Assembly (NCBI GenBank): GCA_963830455.1
Contig: CAWHMT010000008.1
Span: forward strand, 248,001 to 312,000
Direction: 5' to 3'
DNA from: 20CM-2-65-7 sp963830455
GTDB lineage: Bacteria; Gemmatimonadota; Gemmatimonadetes; Gemmatimonadales; GWC2-71-9
DNA length: 64,000 bases
This document shows, one piece after another, positions 36,369-44,801 of this stretch. Within the stretch, counting starts at the first letter, position 1. The number at the start of each line of letters is the position of its first letter. A model generated the notes under the pieces. That model saw nothing but the letters and a program-made list of their open reading frames with translations. It did no database searches and was not told the origin of the DNA. The position numbers and the translations under genes were made by a program.

Positions 36369-36868
36369 TGAGGGCAGTGCTGTGCGGCGCGGTGCTCGTG
36401 GTCGCCGCGTGTGGACCTCCCAAGCCCTGCTCCGGTCATCAATTCGACCGGCTGCGCCGCTACTCCCTGCCCTATGCCGGCCACTGGGTCGTCGCCCGCG
36501 GCGACACGCTCACGTTCCCCGATGCACCGGCGATGAGCGATCACTTTCGCCTGAGCGACATCAGCCTCGATACGGCGACGATCGTCTTTGGCCGGGAATG
36601 CGTGTTCCGCGGCCTGATCGTGTTTCGCGCGCCCCGCGCCGACACGTTCGCGGTGAGCTGGTTCGGCCAGCCGGAGCAGGCCATCGTCAGCGGATGGCCC
36701 GCAGACCTGGGGCCGTTCGCCGGACTGTCGCTGACCTGGGCGGGGCGTGACTCCCTGTCCGGCGCGATCCTCATGGACTCGAAGCTGGGCGTCCAGGCCC
36801 GGCCCGGGATGACGGCACAATTCGTCGCGGGCCGAGCCGGCACGCACAGGTTATCTTCTCCTCCATGA
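36368..36868 (+). CDS. Lipoprotein of unknown function
   Basis: A 166-residue protein with lipoprotein signal AVLVVAACGPP. The mature part has two further cysteines (KPCSGHQ and GRECVFRG) that could form a disulfide, and beta-type segments (DTFAVSWFGQPEQAIVSGW, GLSLTWAGRDSLSGAILMDSKLG). I recognise no family. It overlaps the small lipoprotein gene by one base and the holin-like gene by four (ATGA), so the three form one unit. Confidence 0.68.
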   Translation: MRAVLCGAVLVVAACGPPKPCSGHQFDRLRRYSLPYAGHWVVARGDTLTFPDAPAMSDHFRLSDISLDTATIVFGRECVFRGLIVFRAPRADTFAVSWFGQPEQAIVSGWPADLGPFAGLSLTWAGRDSLSGAILMDSKLGVQARPGMTAQFVAGRAGTHRLSSPP

Positions 36869-37263
36869 GAGGCTTCCTCATCCGGCTGGTGATCACCGCC
36901 CTGGGGCTCTGGGTCGCCGACCAACTCCTGTCCGGAATCACGATCACGGGCACCGGCGCACTGATCATCTCGGCGCTGCTTCTGGGCATCGTCAACGCGG
37001 TCATCCGGCCCGTCATCCTCATCCTCACGTTGCCGCTCACCGTGCTCACGCTGGGACTGTTCGTGCTCGTCGTGAACGGGATTTCGCTCGCGATTGCCGC
37101 GTGGCTCGTGCCGGGATTTGACATCGCCGGGCTGTGGTCGGCGACGCTGGGCGCGATCATCGTGGGGCTGACGGGCTGGGCGGCGTCGGCATTCGTCGGA
37201 GGATCGGGAAAGATCGAGCGCATGCGACGGGTAGAGGTGACCGGCAGACAAGTCGACCAGTAG
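36865..37263 (+). CDS. Four-helix membrane protein of the phage-holin-IV-like (YvlD) family
   Basis: A 132-residue protein with four membrane helices: LIRLVITALGLWVADQLL, ALIISALLLGIVNAVIRPVILILTLPLTVLTLGLF, LVVNGISLAIAAWLV and ATLGAIIVGLTGWAASAFVG. The NAVIRPVILILTLPLTVLTLG segment is the signature of the family labelled 4-TMS phage holin superfamily IV (YvlD). In chromosomes these are ordinary inner-membrane proteins of unknown role; nothing else here is phage-like. Confidence 0.85.
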   Translation: MRGFLIRLVITALGLWVADQLLSGITITGTGALIISALLLGIVNAVIRPVILILTLPLTVLTLGLFVLVVNGISLAIAAWLVPGFDIAGLWSATLGAIIVGLTGWAASAFVGGSGKIERMRRVEVTGRQVDQ

Positions 37264-37315
37264 ACGCCCAGACGCCGAGACTTGCAGGCAATTCCCTCAA
37301 ACGTGAGTTCGTTTC

Positions 37316-38677
37316 ATGCTCTTGAGCTTCGTACTCGCGTCGACGCTTGTTCTGCAGGCTCCGACGAGTACCGCGACGCTGACGGCAACTCCCACACGAC
37401 CGCTGGGCAGCCTGCGCGAGCAGGCGGTGCTGCAGCAGCAGTGGCTTCAGTACCGGCTCGATTCGGTGCTGCCCCGGCTGATGCGAGAGCACGGCGTCGA
37501 GATGTGGATCGTCGCGATGCGCGAGTATGACGAAGACCCGGTGTTCTGGTCGCTCGTCTCGCCCACGACCATGTTCGCGCGACGCCGCACGATCTACGTG
37601 TTCACAGACCGGGGGCCACGGGGAGGTGTCGAGCGGCTCGCGTTAGGAGGCGGCTCGCAGGGGGGCGCCTACGAGGCCTATGTCGCGCGCGACACCGTCG
37701 ACCCGTCGATCGGCCGCCGCCCCGAGCTCGTGGGCCAGGGTCAATGGGACCTGCTCGCGCGTCTCGTGCGCGAGCGTGACCCCAAGACGATCGCCGTCGA
37801 CATCTCGCACACGCACGCCTTTTCCGACGGCCTCTCGGCCGGAGAGTGGGAGCAGCTGTCGCGCGCGCTTCCCCCGGGGTATCTCGCGCGCGTCGTGCGC
37901 GCCGAGCGGTTGCCGCTCGATTACCAGTCGATTCGCGCGCCCGGCATGATGCCCGTGTACAAACGCATGATGGAAGTCGTCTGGGCGATCATCGACACGG
38001 CGTTCTCCAACAAGGTGATCACCCCGGGCAAGACGACGACGGATGACGTGGTGTGGTGGATGCGCCAGCGCGTCAACGACCTCGGCCTCGGCACGTGGTT
38101 CCACACCGACGTGGATGTGCAGCGTCGCGGGCAGGACCTCACGGGTCTCGATACGGTGGTGATTCAGCGCGGCGACGTGCTGCACTGTGATTTCGGCATC
38201 ACGGCGCTGGGTTTGAATACCGACACCCAGCACATGGGATACGTGCTGCGCGAGGGGGAGCGCGACGCACCCGAGGGACTGAAGCGCGCGCTGCTGAACT
38301 CCAACCGCCTCCAGGATCTTTTGCTTGCCGAAATGCGCCCGGGCCGAACCGGGAACGAGGTGCTGGCCAGCACGCTCGCGGCAATGCGGGCTGCCGGAAT
38401 CAACGGCACGGTCTACACGCACCCGATCGGCGATCGCGGGCACGGGGCCGGCCCGTTGATCGGGCTCTGGGATCATCAGGAGGGCGTCCAGGGTCGCGGC
38501 GACGTGCCGCTGCTCCCAGGGACCTGGTTCTCGATCGAACTGCAGGCGACGACGCCGGCGCCCGAATGGGGCGGCCAACCGGTCCGCTCGGCACAAGAAG
38601 AGGACGCCGAGCTGGGGACGGATGGTGCGATGCGATGGATTCTGCGGCGCCAGACCAGCTTCCACCTGGTCAGGTAG
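37316..38677 (+). CDS. M24-family metallopeptidase (Xaa-Pro aminopeptidase-like)
   Basis: A 453-residue peptidase. A hydrophobic N-terminus (LLSFVLASTLVLQ) suggests export. An N-terminal creatinase-like domain (REHGVEMWIVAMREYDEDPVFW) is followed by a pita-bread domain with the metal ligands expected for M24: Asp residues in VLHCDFGI and NTDTQHMGYV, His in THPIGDRGHGAGP, and Glu in WFSIELQ and AQEEDAELG. Such enzymes release N-terminal residues next to proline. The exported location would suit peptide scavenging. No neighbour suggests a special substrate. Confidence 0.87.
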   Translation: MLLSFVLASTLVLQAPTSTATLTATPTRPLGSLREQAVLQQQWLQYRLDSVLPRLMREHGVEMWIVAMREYDEDPVFWSLVSPTTMFARRRTIYVFTDRGPRGGVERLALGGGSQGGAYEAYVARDTVDPSIGRRPELVGQGQWDLLARLVRERDPKTIAVDISHTHAFSDGLSAGEWEQLSRALPPGYLARVVRAERLPLDYQSIRAPGMMPVYKRMMEVVWAIIDTAFSNKVITPGKTTTDDVVWWMRQRVNDLGLGTWFHTDVDVQRRGQDLTGLDTVVIQRGDVLHCDFGITALGLNTDTQHMGYVLREGERDAPEGLKRALLNSNRLQDLLLAEMRPGRTGNEVLASTLAAMRAAGINGTVYTHPIGDRGHGAGPLIGLWDHQEGVQGRGDVPLLPGTWFSIELQATTPAPEWGGQPVRSAQEEDAELGTDGAMRWILRRQTSFHLVR

Positions 38678-38694
38678 GACCACGCTCGCGTGAG

Positions 38695-39474
38695 ATGATA
38701 TGCAAGCTTTGCGGTGCCAATAATCTGAAGCCCTTCTACACACAGGGCGATCAACGGCAGTTCAAGTTTTACCGGTGCAGAACCTGCCGGCTGGTAGTCT
38801 ATGACACCAGCACCGGGGTGAACCAGGAGAAGTACATCCTGACCCGTGTAGATCCGCGCGCAAACACCCGACAGAACCGCGGCCATCGCCAGACCTACGC
38901 CTTCATCAAACGCCATGCAACACGCCCGGGCCGCATGCTCGACCTTGGCTGCGGTGACGGCACGGTGCTGTGGTTGGCCCGAGAAGATGGTTGGCAGGTC
39001 CAGGGCGTCGAGTTGTTTCCCGAGCACGCCACGCTGGTCAGCGACACCCTCGGCTTTGCCGTGGAGGTCTCGGACATCACGGCGTATCGGGGCGTGAAGG
39101 ATTCGTGGGACTGCGTGGTGCTGACCCACGTATTGGAGCACCTGCCTGATCCCGTCGGGGCCCTGATCAAGATCCGGGGCCTCCTCAAGCCAGGCGGAGC
39201 CGGCGTGCTCGAGTTCCCCAATATCGACGCGCTGGATGCGCGGCTGCGACGGCTGCTCGACCGCTTACGCGTGCACCGCCGCACGTACGCGCCGACCTAC
39301 GCTCCCGGGCACGTGCAAGAGTTCTGCCGGGCATCGTTCGAGTATGCCGCGCAACAGGCGGGACTCACGCTCGAGGTCTGGGAAACGTATTCGATCAACC
39401 CGCTCCAGTACGCGCTGTTTCAACGAGTCCCCATCGGCAACAAGGCCCGTGTGTTGGTCCGGAGGCCCGCATGA
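38695..39474 (+). CDS. Class I SAM-dependent methyltransferase with N-terminal zinc ribbon
   Basis: A 259-residue protein starting MICKLCGANN. Four cysteines in CKLC and CRTC (residues 3-30) form a zinc ribbon like that of many sugar or small-molecule methyltransferases. The Rossmann part has motif I MLDLGCGDGTVLWLA, an acidic VQGVELFPEH, and VVLTHVLEHLPDPVGAL with GLLKPGGAGVLEFPN. The order matches methyltransferases acting on sugars or polyketide-type products, but the substrate is unknown. It overlaps the next gene by four bases (ATGA). Confidence 0.85.
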   Translation: MICKLCGANNLKPFYTQGDQRQFKFYRCRTCRLVVYDTSTGVNQEKYILTRVDPRANTRQNRGHRQTYAFIKRHATRPGRMLDLGCGDGTVLWLAREDGWQVQGVELFPEHATLVSDTLGFAVEVSDITAYRGVKDSWDCVVLTHVLEHLPDPVGALIKIRGLLKPGGAGVLEFPNIDALDARLRRLLDRLRVHRRTYAPTYAPGHVQEFCRASFEYAAQQAGLTLEVWETYSINPLQYALFQRVPIGNKARVLVRRPA

Positions 39475-40559
39475 TCGATGTCGAAACCCCTGCCCTCCTG
39501 CTTCACCAGGCAGTGATGGAGCGGAACCTCGAGCAGATGGCGGCGCGAGCGCAGCGTCTGGGCGTGGCGCTGCGGCCGCACATCAAAACGCACAAATGTT
39601 TCGAGCTGGGACGGCGGCAGGCGGCGCACGGGGCACAGGGTATCACGGTCTCCACGCTGTTCGAGGCGGAGGCCTTTGCGCGCGGCGGGTTCAGCGACCT
39701 GATGTGGGCGTTTCCGCTGGATCGCACCCATCTGGCGCACGTGCGGCGCATCGTCGAGCATGGGGCGACGCTCCGCGTCGTGGTGGATGATCTCGACACG
39801 GCCCGCGCACTCTCGGATTCGGGTCTGCACGTCTGGCTCAAGGTGGATTGCGGCTACCATCGTGCCGGGGTCGATCCCTCGTCGCGGTATGGGCTCGAGG
39901 TCGCCCGCGAGCTGGGTGCTGAGCGCGGACTGACATTCGACGGGATTCTCAGCCATTCCGGTCACGCCTACCGCACGCGCAACCGGGAAGAAGCGGCACA
40001 GGTGGCCGAGCAAGAACGGCAGGTGATGGTCTGGTTTGCCGAGCTGCTGCGCAAGGATGGGCTGCCCGTGCGCGGGATCAGCGTCGGGTCGACACCCGCG
40101 ATGGTGGCCGCAAAAGACTTGACCGGCGTCACAGAAGCACGGCCGGGGAACTACATCTTCTACGACCGAACCATGGTGCTGATCGGCTGCTGCGAGCCAC
40201 GCGACGTCGCGGTGACGGTGCTGGCCACGGTGGTGTCACACCAGCCCGGTGCCGCGCACTTCGTGGTCGATGCCGGCGCGCTGTCACTCTCCAAGGATCT
40301 GGGGCCCACCCATCTCGGACTCGAGGCCGTCTATGGAGAGGTCAGAGGCCATCCCGAACTGAGGGTCGCGTCCGTTTCACAGGAGCACGGCCTGATCCGC
40401 GCAGCCGCGCCCGCTGCCATCGAGGGAAAGTTCAAAGTGGGACAGCAAATCGAGATTATCCCGAATCATTCATGCCTGACGGAAGCACATTTCGACGAAT
40501 ACGTCGTGGTCCAGGGAGACCGGATGATGGATCGCTGGCACATCGAGCGTGGCCGATGA
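39471..40559 (+). CDS. D-threonine aldolase / D-serine dehydratase-like PLP enzyme (DSD1 family)
   Basis: A 362-residue member of the alanine-racemase-fold group that includes D-threonine aldolase and eukaryotic-type D-serine dehydratase. The PLP lysine lies in LRPHIKTHKCFELG (residue about 40), followed by a TIM barrel with VWLKVDCGYHRAGVDP, GILSHSGHAYR and a C-terminal domain carrying SQEHGLIR, IIPNHSCLTEAHF that would supply the zinc-binding His and Cys. These enzymes act on D-3-hydroxy amino acids. It sits in a run of four overlapping genes with the methyltransferase upstream. Confidence 0.86.
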   Translation: MIDVETPALLLHQAVMERNLEQMAARAQRLGVALRPHIKTHKCFELGRRQAAHGAQGITVSTLFEAEAFARGGFSDLMWAFPLDRTHLAHVRRIVEHGATLRVVVDDLDTARALSDSGLHVWLKVDCGYHRAGVDPSSRYGLEVARELGAERGLTFDGILSHSGHAYRTRNREEAAQVAEQERQVMVWFAELLRKDGLPVRGISVGSTPAMVAAKDLTGVTEARPGNYIFYDRTMVLIGCCEPRDVAVTVLATVVSHQPGAAHFVVDAGALSLSKDLGPTHLGLEAVYGEVRGHPELRVASVSQEHGLIRAAAPAAIEGKFKVGQQIEIIPNHSCLTEAHFDEYVVVQGDRMMDRWHIERGR

Positions 40560-40831
40560 TTCAACTGCGCCATTTCCTCGTCGCACTGCTGCCGTTAGTG
40601 TTCGGGCTGGGTGCGAGCTGGGGATTCGCGTTTTCGCAGAACAAGTGCGGGCGACTGGTCGGTCCGATCTTCGCCCCCAAGTGCCACTGGATCCAGCTCG
40701 AGTATCAGCTCGGCTTCCAGATGGCTGGAACGTTGCTGGGCTGCCTGATAGCCGCCGTCGTGGGCGCCTGGCTGGAACGCCGCAGCCGCAGAGCGGCGAG
40801 TGCTCATCTTACCCAGGGAGTGTCCGCATGA
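40556..40831 (+). CDS. Small membrane protein of unknown function
   Basis: A 91-residue protein with two membrane helices (FLVALLPLVFGLGASWGFAF and MAGTLLGCLIAAVVGAWLE) joined by a short loop with two cysteines (NKCGRLVGPIFAPKCHW) that could form a disulfide or bind metal. It overlaps both neighbours by four bases (ATGA), which supports it as a real gene. Family not recognised. Confidence 0.7.
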   Translation: MIQLRHFLVALLPLVFGLGASWGFAFSQNKCGRLVGPIFAPKCHWIQLEYQLGFQMAGTLLGCLIAAVVGAWLERRSRRAASAHLTQGVSA

Positions 40832-41247
40832 AAGCGTTACTCACGCTGGTGCTTTTGCTCGGCATGGCAATGCCGGTTGTTGCTCAGGATACGACTGCTG
40901 CCCCTGCCCCCGCCCCTGCCGCGACGAGCAATGTGAGCGTCGAAGCGGTGCTGGCGCGCTCAGTCGTCGATCGCGCCCCGCAGGATACGGGAACCGCGTT
41001 TGCGGATAGTGTGGGGACGATCGTGCTGTGGATGCGCGCGAGCGGCGCGAGCGGGCAGACGCTGCATCACGTGTGGTTCTTCGGCGACACTGAAGTCGGC
41101 GATGTGCCGCTGACGATCGGGGGCTCGCCGTGGAGAACGTGGAGCCGGAAGACAGTGCCGCTCGATGCCAAAGGGGCGTGGCACGTCGAGATCCGAGATG
41201 ATGCTGGCACCGTGCTCAAGCGAATTGACTTCACGGTGGGTCAATGA
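40828..41247 (+). CDS. DUF2914 domain protein, exported
   Basis: A 139-residue protein with a signal peptide (LTLVLLLGMAMPVVAQ), a Pro/Ala linker and a C-terminal DUF2914 domain marked by LHHVWFFGDTEVGDVPLTIGGSPWRTWSRKTV and GAWHVEIRDDAGTVLKRIDFTV. The domain is an all-beta fold of unknown function, often found in envelope proteins. It is the last gene of the overlapping run; the structured repeat element begins three bases after its TGA. Confidence 0.85.
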   Translation: MKALLTLVLLLGMAMPVVAQDTTAAPAPAPAATSNVSVEAVLARSVVDRAPQDTGTAFADSVGTIVLWMRASGASGQTLHHVWFFGDTEVGDVPLTIGGSPWRTWSRKTVPLDAKGAWHVEIRDDAGTVLKRIDFTVGQ

Positions 41248-41250
41248 CAA

Positions 41251-41382
41251 GGACCGGCAAAGACTAGGCTGCAGACGCACCGCGGGTCTCAGTAATCGGT
41301 TAATGGGACAACCTCGCGTGGTTGTCCCATTGACTGTTCACCAAACCCCGCGGTGCGTCTGTTACCTAGTTTTTGCATGTCC
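41251..41382 (+). repeat. Structured hairpin element, copy 1
   Basis: This 132-bp segment is one long imperfect inverted repeat. From outside inward the left arm reads GGAC, CG, GCAAAGACTAGG, CT, GCAGACGCACCGCGGG; the right arm is its complement with small internal loops (CAGACGCACCGCGG pairs perfectly over 14 bp). The centre holds a separate 12-bp hairpin with arms 41302-41313 (AATGGGACAACC) and 41320-41331 and the loop TCGCGT. A GTTTTT run follows. A second copy in the same orientation lies at 62683-62817. It could act as a terminator or be a RNA- or MITE/REP-type element; which one is not settled. Confidence 0.8.
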
Positions 41383-41410
41383 CCGTTTTTCAGTGTTATT
41401 GTAGGCCCGC

Positions 41411-41773
41411 ATGGACCTCGTCGAACAAATCGTCGCCAACCTCGAAGTGGAAGCCGGCCAGGCCGAGAAGGGCATCGGCGCCATTCTGATGGCGATGCGG
41501 ATGGCGGTCGACAAAGCGACGTTCGAGAAGGTCCGCGCCGCCGTGCCCGCCCACGAGAGCTACATGGGGCGCGCGCTCATGAGCGGCGCGCGCACCGGCG
41601 AGATGGTCGGGTTTGCCGGGCCCGCGGGGTTGATGGCGGGGTTGTCGGCCGCCGGATTCCGCGAGGAAGACGTGCCCCGGCTGGGCCGGCTCGTGCTGGA
41701 GCACATCCGGCCGACCGTCGGCAACGAGGTGATCGAGAAGTTCCTGGCCGGCGCGCCGGCGCTTCAGGGCTGA
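41411..41773 (+). CDS. Small helical protein, DUF2267/DUF2780-like
   Basis: A 120-residue all-helical protein without signal or membrane segment. The plan VEQIVANLEVEAGQAEKGIGAILMAMRMAVDKATFEKVRAAVP recalls DUF2780/DUF2267 proteins (two-helix units with EAGL.GAIL.L), but the match is loose. A helical second half ends FLAGAPALQG. Its stop abuts the end of the convergent kinase gene. It follows copy 1 of the repeat element. Function unknown. Confidence 0.7.
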   Translation: MDLVEQIVANLEVEAGQAEKGIGAILMAMRMAVDKATFEKVRAAVPAHESYMGRALMSGARTGEMVGFAGPAGLMAGLSAAGFREEDVPRLGRLVLEHIRPTVGNEVIEKFLAGAPALQG

Positions 41774-44029
41774 CTACAGCCGCATCTTCCTCAGCAGCGC
41801 CGCAAATCGGGGCTCTTGCCGCAGCGGATCGAGCATCGGGTTCACCTTGAAGTAGACCAGCCAGCCTCGTTTCTCGTCGTACGCCCGCTCCGCCCAGTGA
41901 AGGGCGCGATCCGCATTGCCCAACCCAATGTGCAGAATGGCAAAGGCGACGGGCGAGACGTAGCTGGCGCGCGCCACCGTCTCGAGCTCGTGCAGCGACT
42001 GCTCGGCCTCGGACCGTTTTCCCGCGCGCGCCAGGACCCACCCCAGCGTCGCCTTCGTGTAGGCCCCTTCTTCCTCCAGTCGTAGCCCGTCTCGCAAGAC
42101 GCGCTCAGCCTCGACGTATTTGCCTTCGATTCCGAGGGTCGTGCCCAGGATCCGGTAGCTCTCGACCGCCATCGGGTTCATTTCGATCGCCCGGGCCAGG
42201 TGATCGCGCGCCAGATCGTAGCGGCGCGCGTAGTGGCACATCCACCCGACGCCGCGACGCGCCGAAACCGACGCCGGATCGAGCTCCAGCGCAGTGTGGC
42301 CTTCGAGCAGCGCGGCGTCGTGCCGGCCGCGGGCACTCAAGAGAAAGGCGAACCACTGATGGGCGCTCGCATACCGCGGGTTCAGCTCGATCGCGCGCCG
42401 GAATTCGTGCTCGGCCTCTTCCCAGTTCCAGTCGTAAATGAACAGCGACCAGGCAAGCGACGCGTGGGCCGACGGGACCGACTCATCGATGGCCAGCGCC
42501 TTGCGCGCGTAGTCCTTCGCGCGGGTGTACGACTCCGCCACCGGGATCGCGCGGTAGTCCACGTCGAGCGCGTACGAATCGGCGAGCCCGGCGTATGCCG
42601 GCGCATAGCTGGGGTCCTCGGCGATCGCCTGTTCGAAGTAGCGGATTGCCTCGGCCACGCCGTCCTGCGTCCGCTTGTTCCAGGCAAAGCGCCCTTTGAG
42701 ATAGAGGCCGTAGGCATTGATGTTCTCGGTGTAGCGCCGCGGCACGTGCTCGGACAGCTCCGCAAACATGGTGGCGCGTAGCGTGTTCACGATCGTCGCC
42801 GCGATCTCGTCCTGAATCGCGAACACGTCCACGAGTTGGCGATCGTAGCGCTGCGACCAGAGCAGCCGCCCATCATCGGTGGAGGTGAGCTGCGCGGTAA
42901 TCCGCAGCCGGTCGCCGGCTTTGCGCACCGTACCTTCCAGCACCACCGAGGTCCCGAGCAGCGCGCCCACCGCCCGCACGTCCAGCGGCTTGCCCTTCAA
43001 GGCAAAGACCGACGTGCGCGAGGAGACGCGCAGGCCGGCAATCTTGGCGAGCGCGTCGATCAGCTCGTCGGTGATCCCGTCGCTCAAGTACTCGTTCTCG
43101 GCATCGGGGCTCGCGTTGACGAACGGCAGCACCGCAATCGAGCGCGTCACCACCGACTGCAGGAGCGCGGCGCTGTCCGGCTCGCGCAGCGCCGTCACGA
43201 ATTCGGCCGTGCTGGCAAAGCGCTGTTCGGGGTCCTTCTCGAGCGCCCGCGCGAGGGCGCGCTCTACGGCGACCGGCACTTCGGGCCGCACGCCCCGCAC
43301 CGAGCGCACGCGTTCGGTGACGTGCTTCGCCATGATCACACGCGGATTCGCGCCCGCAAACGGTGGCGCACCCGCCAGCATTTCGTAGACGACGCAGGCC
43401 AGACTGTAGAGGTCACTCGCCGTGCCCAGGTCCATGTCCCCGCTCGCCTGCTCAGGACTCATGTACTCCGGAGTTCCGACCGCCAACCCGACCTCCGTCA
43501 CCAGCTCCCGAACCTCCGGCGTGTCTTCCTCGGCGTCACAGCAGGCGCGCGCGACGCCGAAATCCGCCAGCACCGCGTGGCCGTCGGCAAACAGGATGTT
43601 TTCGGGCTTCACATCGCGATGCACGAATCCCTTGCGGTGCGCGAAGTCGAGCCCGGCGCCGACTTCTTGCGCAATGCGGAGCGCGTCCTTCAGCGGCAGC
43701 TGGCGCTCGGCGGTCAACCGTTCGCGCAGCGATCCGCCCGGGACATGCGGCTGCACATAGTAGAGCAGGCCCCCGGCCTCGCCGGAGTCGATCAGCGGAA
43801 CGATGTGGGGATGCGACAGGCGCGCGGCGATGCCGATCTCACGCAGAAACCGCTCGGAGCCGAGCGCCGCCGTGATTTCGGGCCGCAGGACTTTGATGGC
43901 GACTTTGCGTCCGTGCTTCTTCTCTTCGGCGAGATACACCGTCGCCATCCCGCCACGGCCGAGCTCTCGCTCGACGATGTAGCGATCGGCGAGCGCCGTC
44001 GCAATCGGAAAACGCTCCGTGGTGGGCAC
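41774..44029 (-). CDS. Soluble Ser/Thr protein kinase with TolB-like and TPR regions
   Basis: A 751-residue Hanks-type kinase. The kinase domain (about 10-275) has the Gly loop LGRGGMATVYLA, VAIKVL, the catalytic FVHRDVKPENIL, LADFGVA, and GTPEYMSPEQ. It is followed, without the usual membrane helix, by a FlgO/TolB-N-like region (SIAVLPFVNASPDAENEYLSDGITDELIDALA...VLEGTVRKAGDRLRITAQLT) and some eight TPR repeats to the end. This layout is typical of a kinase group abundant in Gemmatimonadota and Acidobacteria. GTG 44029 was chosen; a TTG at 44074 adds an unlikely Trp/Arg stretch. Substrates unknown. Confidence 0.9.
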   Translation of the reverse strand: MPTTERFPIATALADRYIVERELGRGGMATVYLAEEKKHGRKVAIKVLRPEITAALGSERFLREIGIAARLSHPHIVPLIDSGEAGGLLYYVQPHVPGGSLRERLTAERQLPLKDALRIAQEVGAGLDFAHRKGFVHRDVKPENILFADGHAVLADFGVARACCDAEEDTPEVRELVTEVGLAVGTPEYMSPEQASGDMDLGTASDLYSLACVVYEMLAGAPPFAGANPRVIMAKHVTERVRSVRGVRPEVPVAVERALARALEKDPEQRFASTAEFVTALREPDSAALLQSVVTRSIAVLPFVNASPDAENEYLSDGITDELIDALAKIAGLRVSSRTSVFALKGKPLDVRAVGALLGTSVVLEGTVRKAGDRLRITAQLTSTDDGRLLWSQRYDRQLVDVFAIQDEIAATIVNTLRATMFAELSEHVPRRYTENINAYGLYLKGRFAWNKRTQDGVAEAIRYFEQAIAEDPSYAPAYAGLADSYALDVDYRAIPVAESYTRAKDYARKALAIDESVPSAHASLAWSLFIYDWNWEEAEHEFRRAIELNPRYASAHQWFAFLLSARGRHDAALLEGHTALELDPASVSARRGVGWMCHYARRYDLARDHLARAIEMNPMAVESYRILGTTLGIEGKYVEAERVLRDGLRLEEEGAYTKATLGWVLARAGKRSEAEQSLHELETVARASYVSPVAFAILHIGLGNADRALHWAERAYDEKRGWLVYFKVNPMLDPLRQEPRFAALLRKMRL

Positions 44030-44145
44030 GGACCCGAAAGCTACCCAGTGGCGCGGGCGTCGGCACCACCCCAACGGCCGACTCTACGACGCCGGCGACG
44101 ACGAGCAGCGCGATCGCGAGCGGCCAGAACCCGCGCGCTCGCGGG

Positions 44146-44646
44146 TCATCCGGCGCCCAATGCGCGGAAGACCCAGCGCGTCAGCAGGATCCCCAGCGCG
44201 AGCAGTCCGAGGACGACGACACAAACGCCGCAGACCACGAGCACGGTGAACGAGCGATCGGCGCGTGCCGCCCGATCCGGCGCTGCCAGGTGACGCTCCA
44301 GCAGAGCCACGTTCCGAAGATTGGCTTTCCATGCGAAGTCGAAAACGTCCCCGACGAGCGGAACGGCGCCCAAGCCCGCATCGAGCGCCACGTTGCCGGC
44401 AATCCGGAGCACGGTGGCGCGCGAGGCGCCCATGCGGATCGCTTCTACCAGGATCCACCCGGCAAGAACAGCGCCGGCCGCATCGCCCGCGCCGGGAATC
44501 AAGCCGAGAAGCGGATCGAGACCGAATCGCAGATTGGTACCGGGAATCCGAATCCCGGCATCCAACCAGTACGCGAATCTCGAAACGGCGGTGAAACTCG
44601 GTGAGGACGTCCCCCGCGCGCCGCCCGACGAAGCACTGGTGCTCAC
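44146..44646 (-). CDS. DUF4112 membrane protein
   Basis: A 166-residue protein with the DUF4112 signature FAYWLDAGIRIPGTNLRFGLDPLLGLIPGAGDAAG, continuing GAVPLVGDVFDFAWKANLRN, and two or three membrane helices, the last being VVCGVCVVVLGLLALGILLTRWVF. The start at GTG 44646 leaves a Ser/Gly-rich leader. DUF4112 proteins are inner-membrane proteins of unknown role. The Ser/Thr kinase gene starts 117 bases downstream on the same strand. Confidence 0.87.
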   Translation of the reverse strand: MSTSASSGGARGTSSPSFTAVSRFAYWLDAGIRIPGTNLRFGLDPLLGLIPGAGDAAGAVLAGWILVEAIRMGASRATVLRIAGNVALDAGLGAVPLVGDVFDFAWKANLRNVALLERHLAAPDRAARADRSFTVLVVCGVCVVVLGLLALGILLTRWVFRALGAG

Positions 44647-44659
44647 GCGTTTAGTTCGA

Positions 44660-44732
44660 CTGGGGCGGGAGGACTCGAACCTCCAACTTCCCGGTTAACA
44701 GCCGGGCGGTCTGCCAGTTGACCTACACCCCA
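44660..44732 (-). tRNA. tRNA-Asn (anticodon GTT)
   Basis: On the minus strand the sequence folds as a complete cloverleaf: acceptor TGGGGTG/CGCCCCA with one G-T pair, D arm GGTC...GACC, anticodon stem CCCGG/CCGGG with loop CTGTTAA (anticodon GTT), T arm GGAGG TTCGAGT CCTCC, and discriminator G. CCA is not encoded. The gene lies alone between the DUF4112 and dnaJ genes. Confidence 0.97.
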
Positions 44733-44801
44733 CTAAGAACAGTTACAAGACGCCAAGAAACCAAGTTGCACGGGACGGGGACTGGAAAGTACCTGCGGGG
44801 C

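Noticed and set aside
36865..37263. Phage holin gene as sign of a prophage
   Set aside because: The family name is historical; the gene lies among lipoprotein genes and no phage structural, integrase or lysis gene is nearby.
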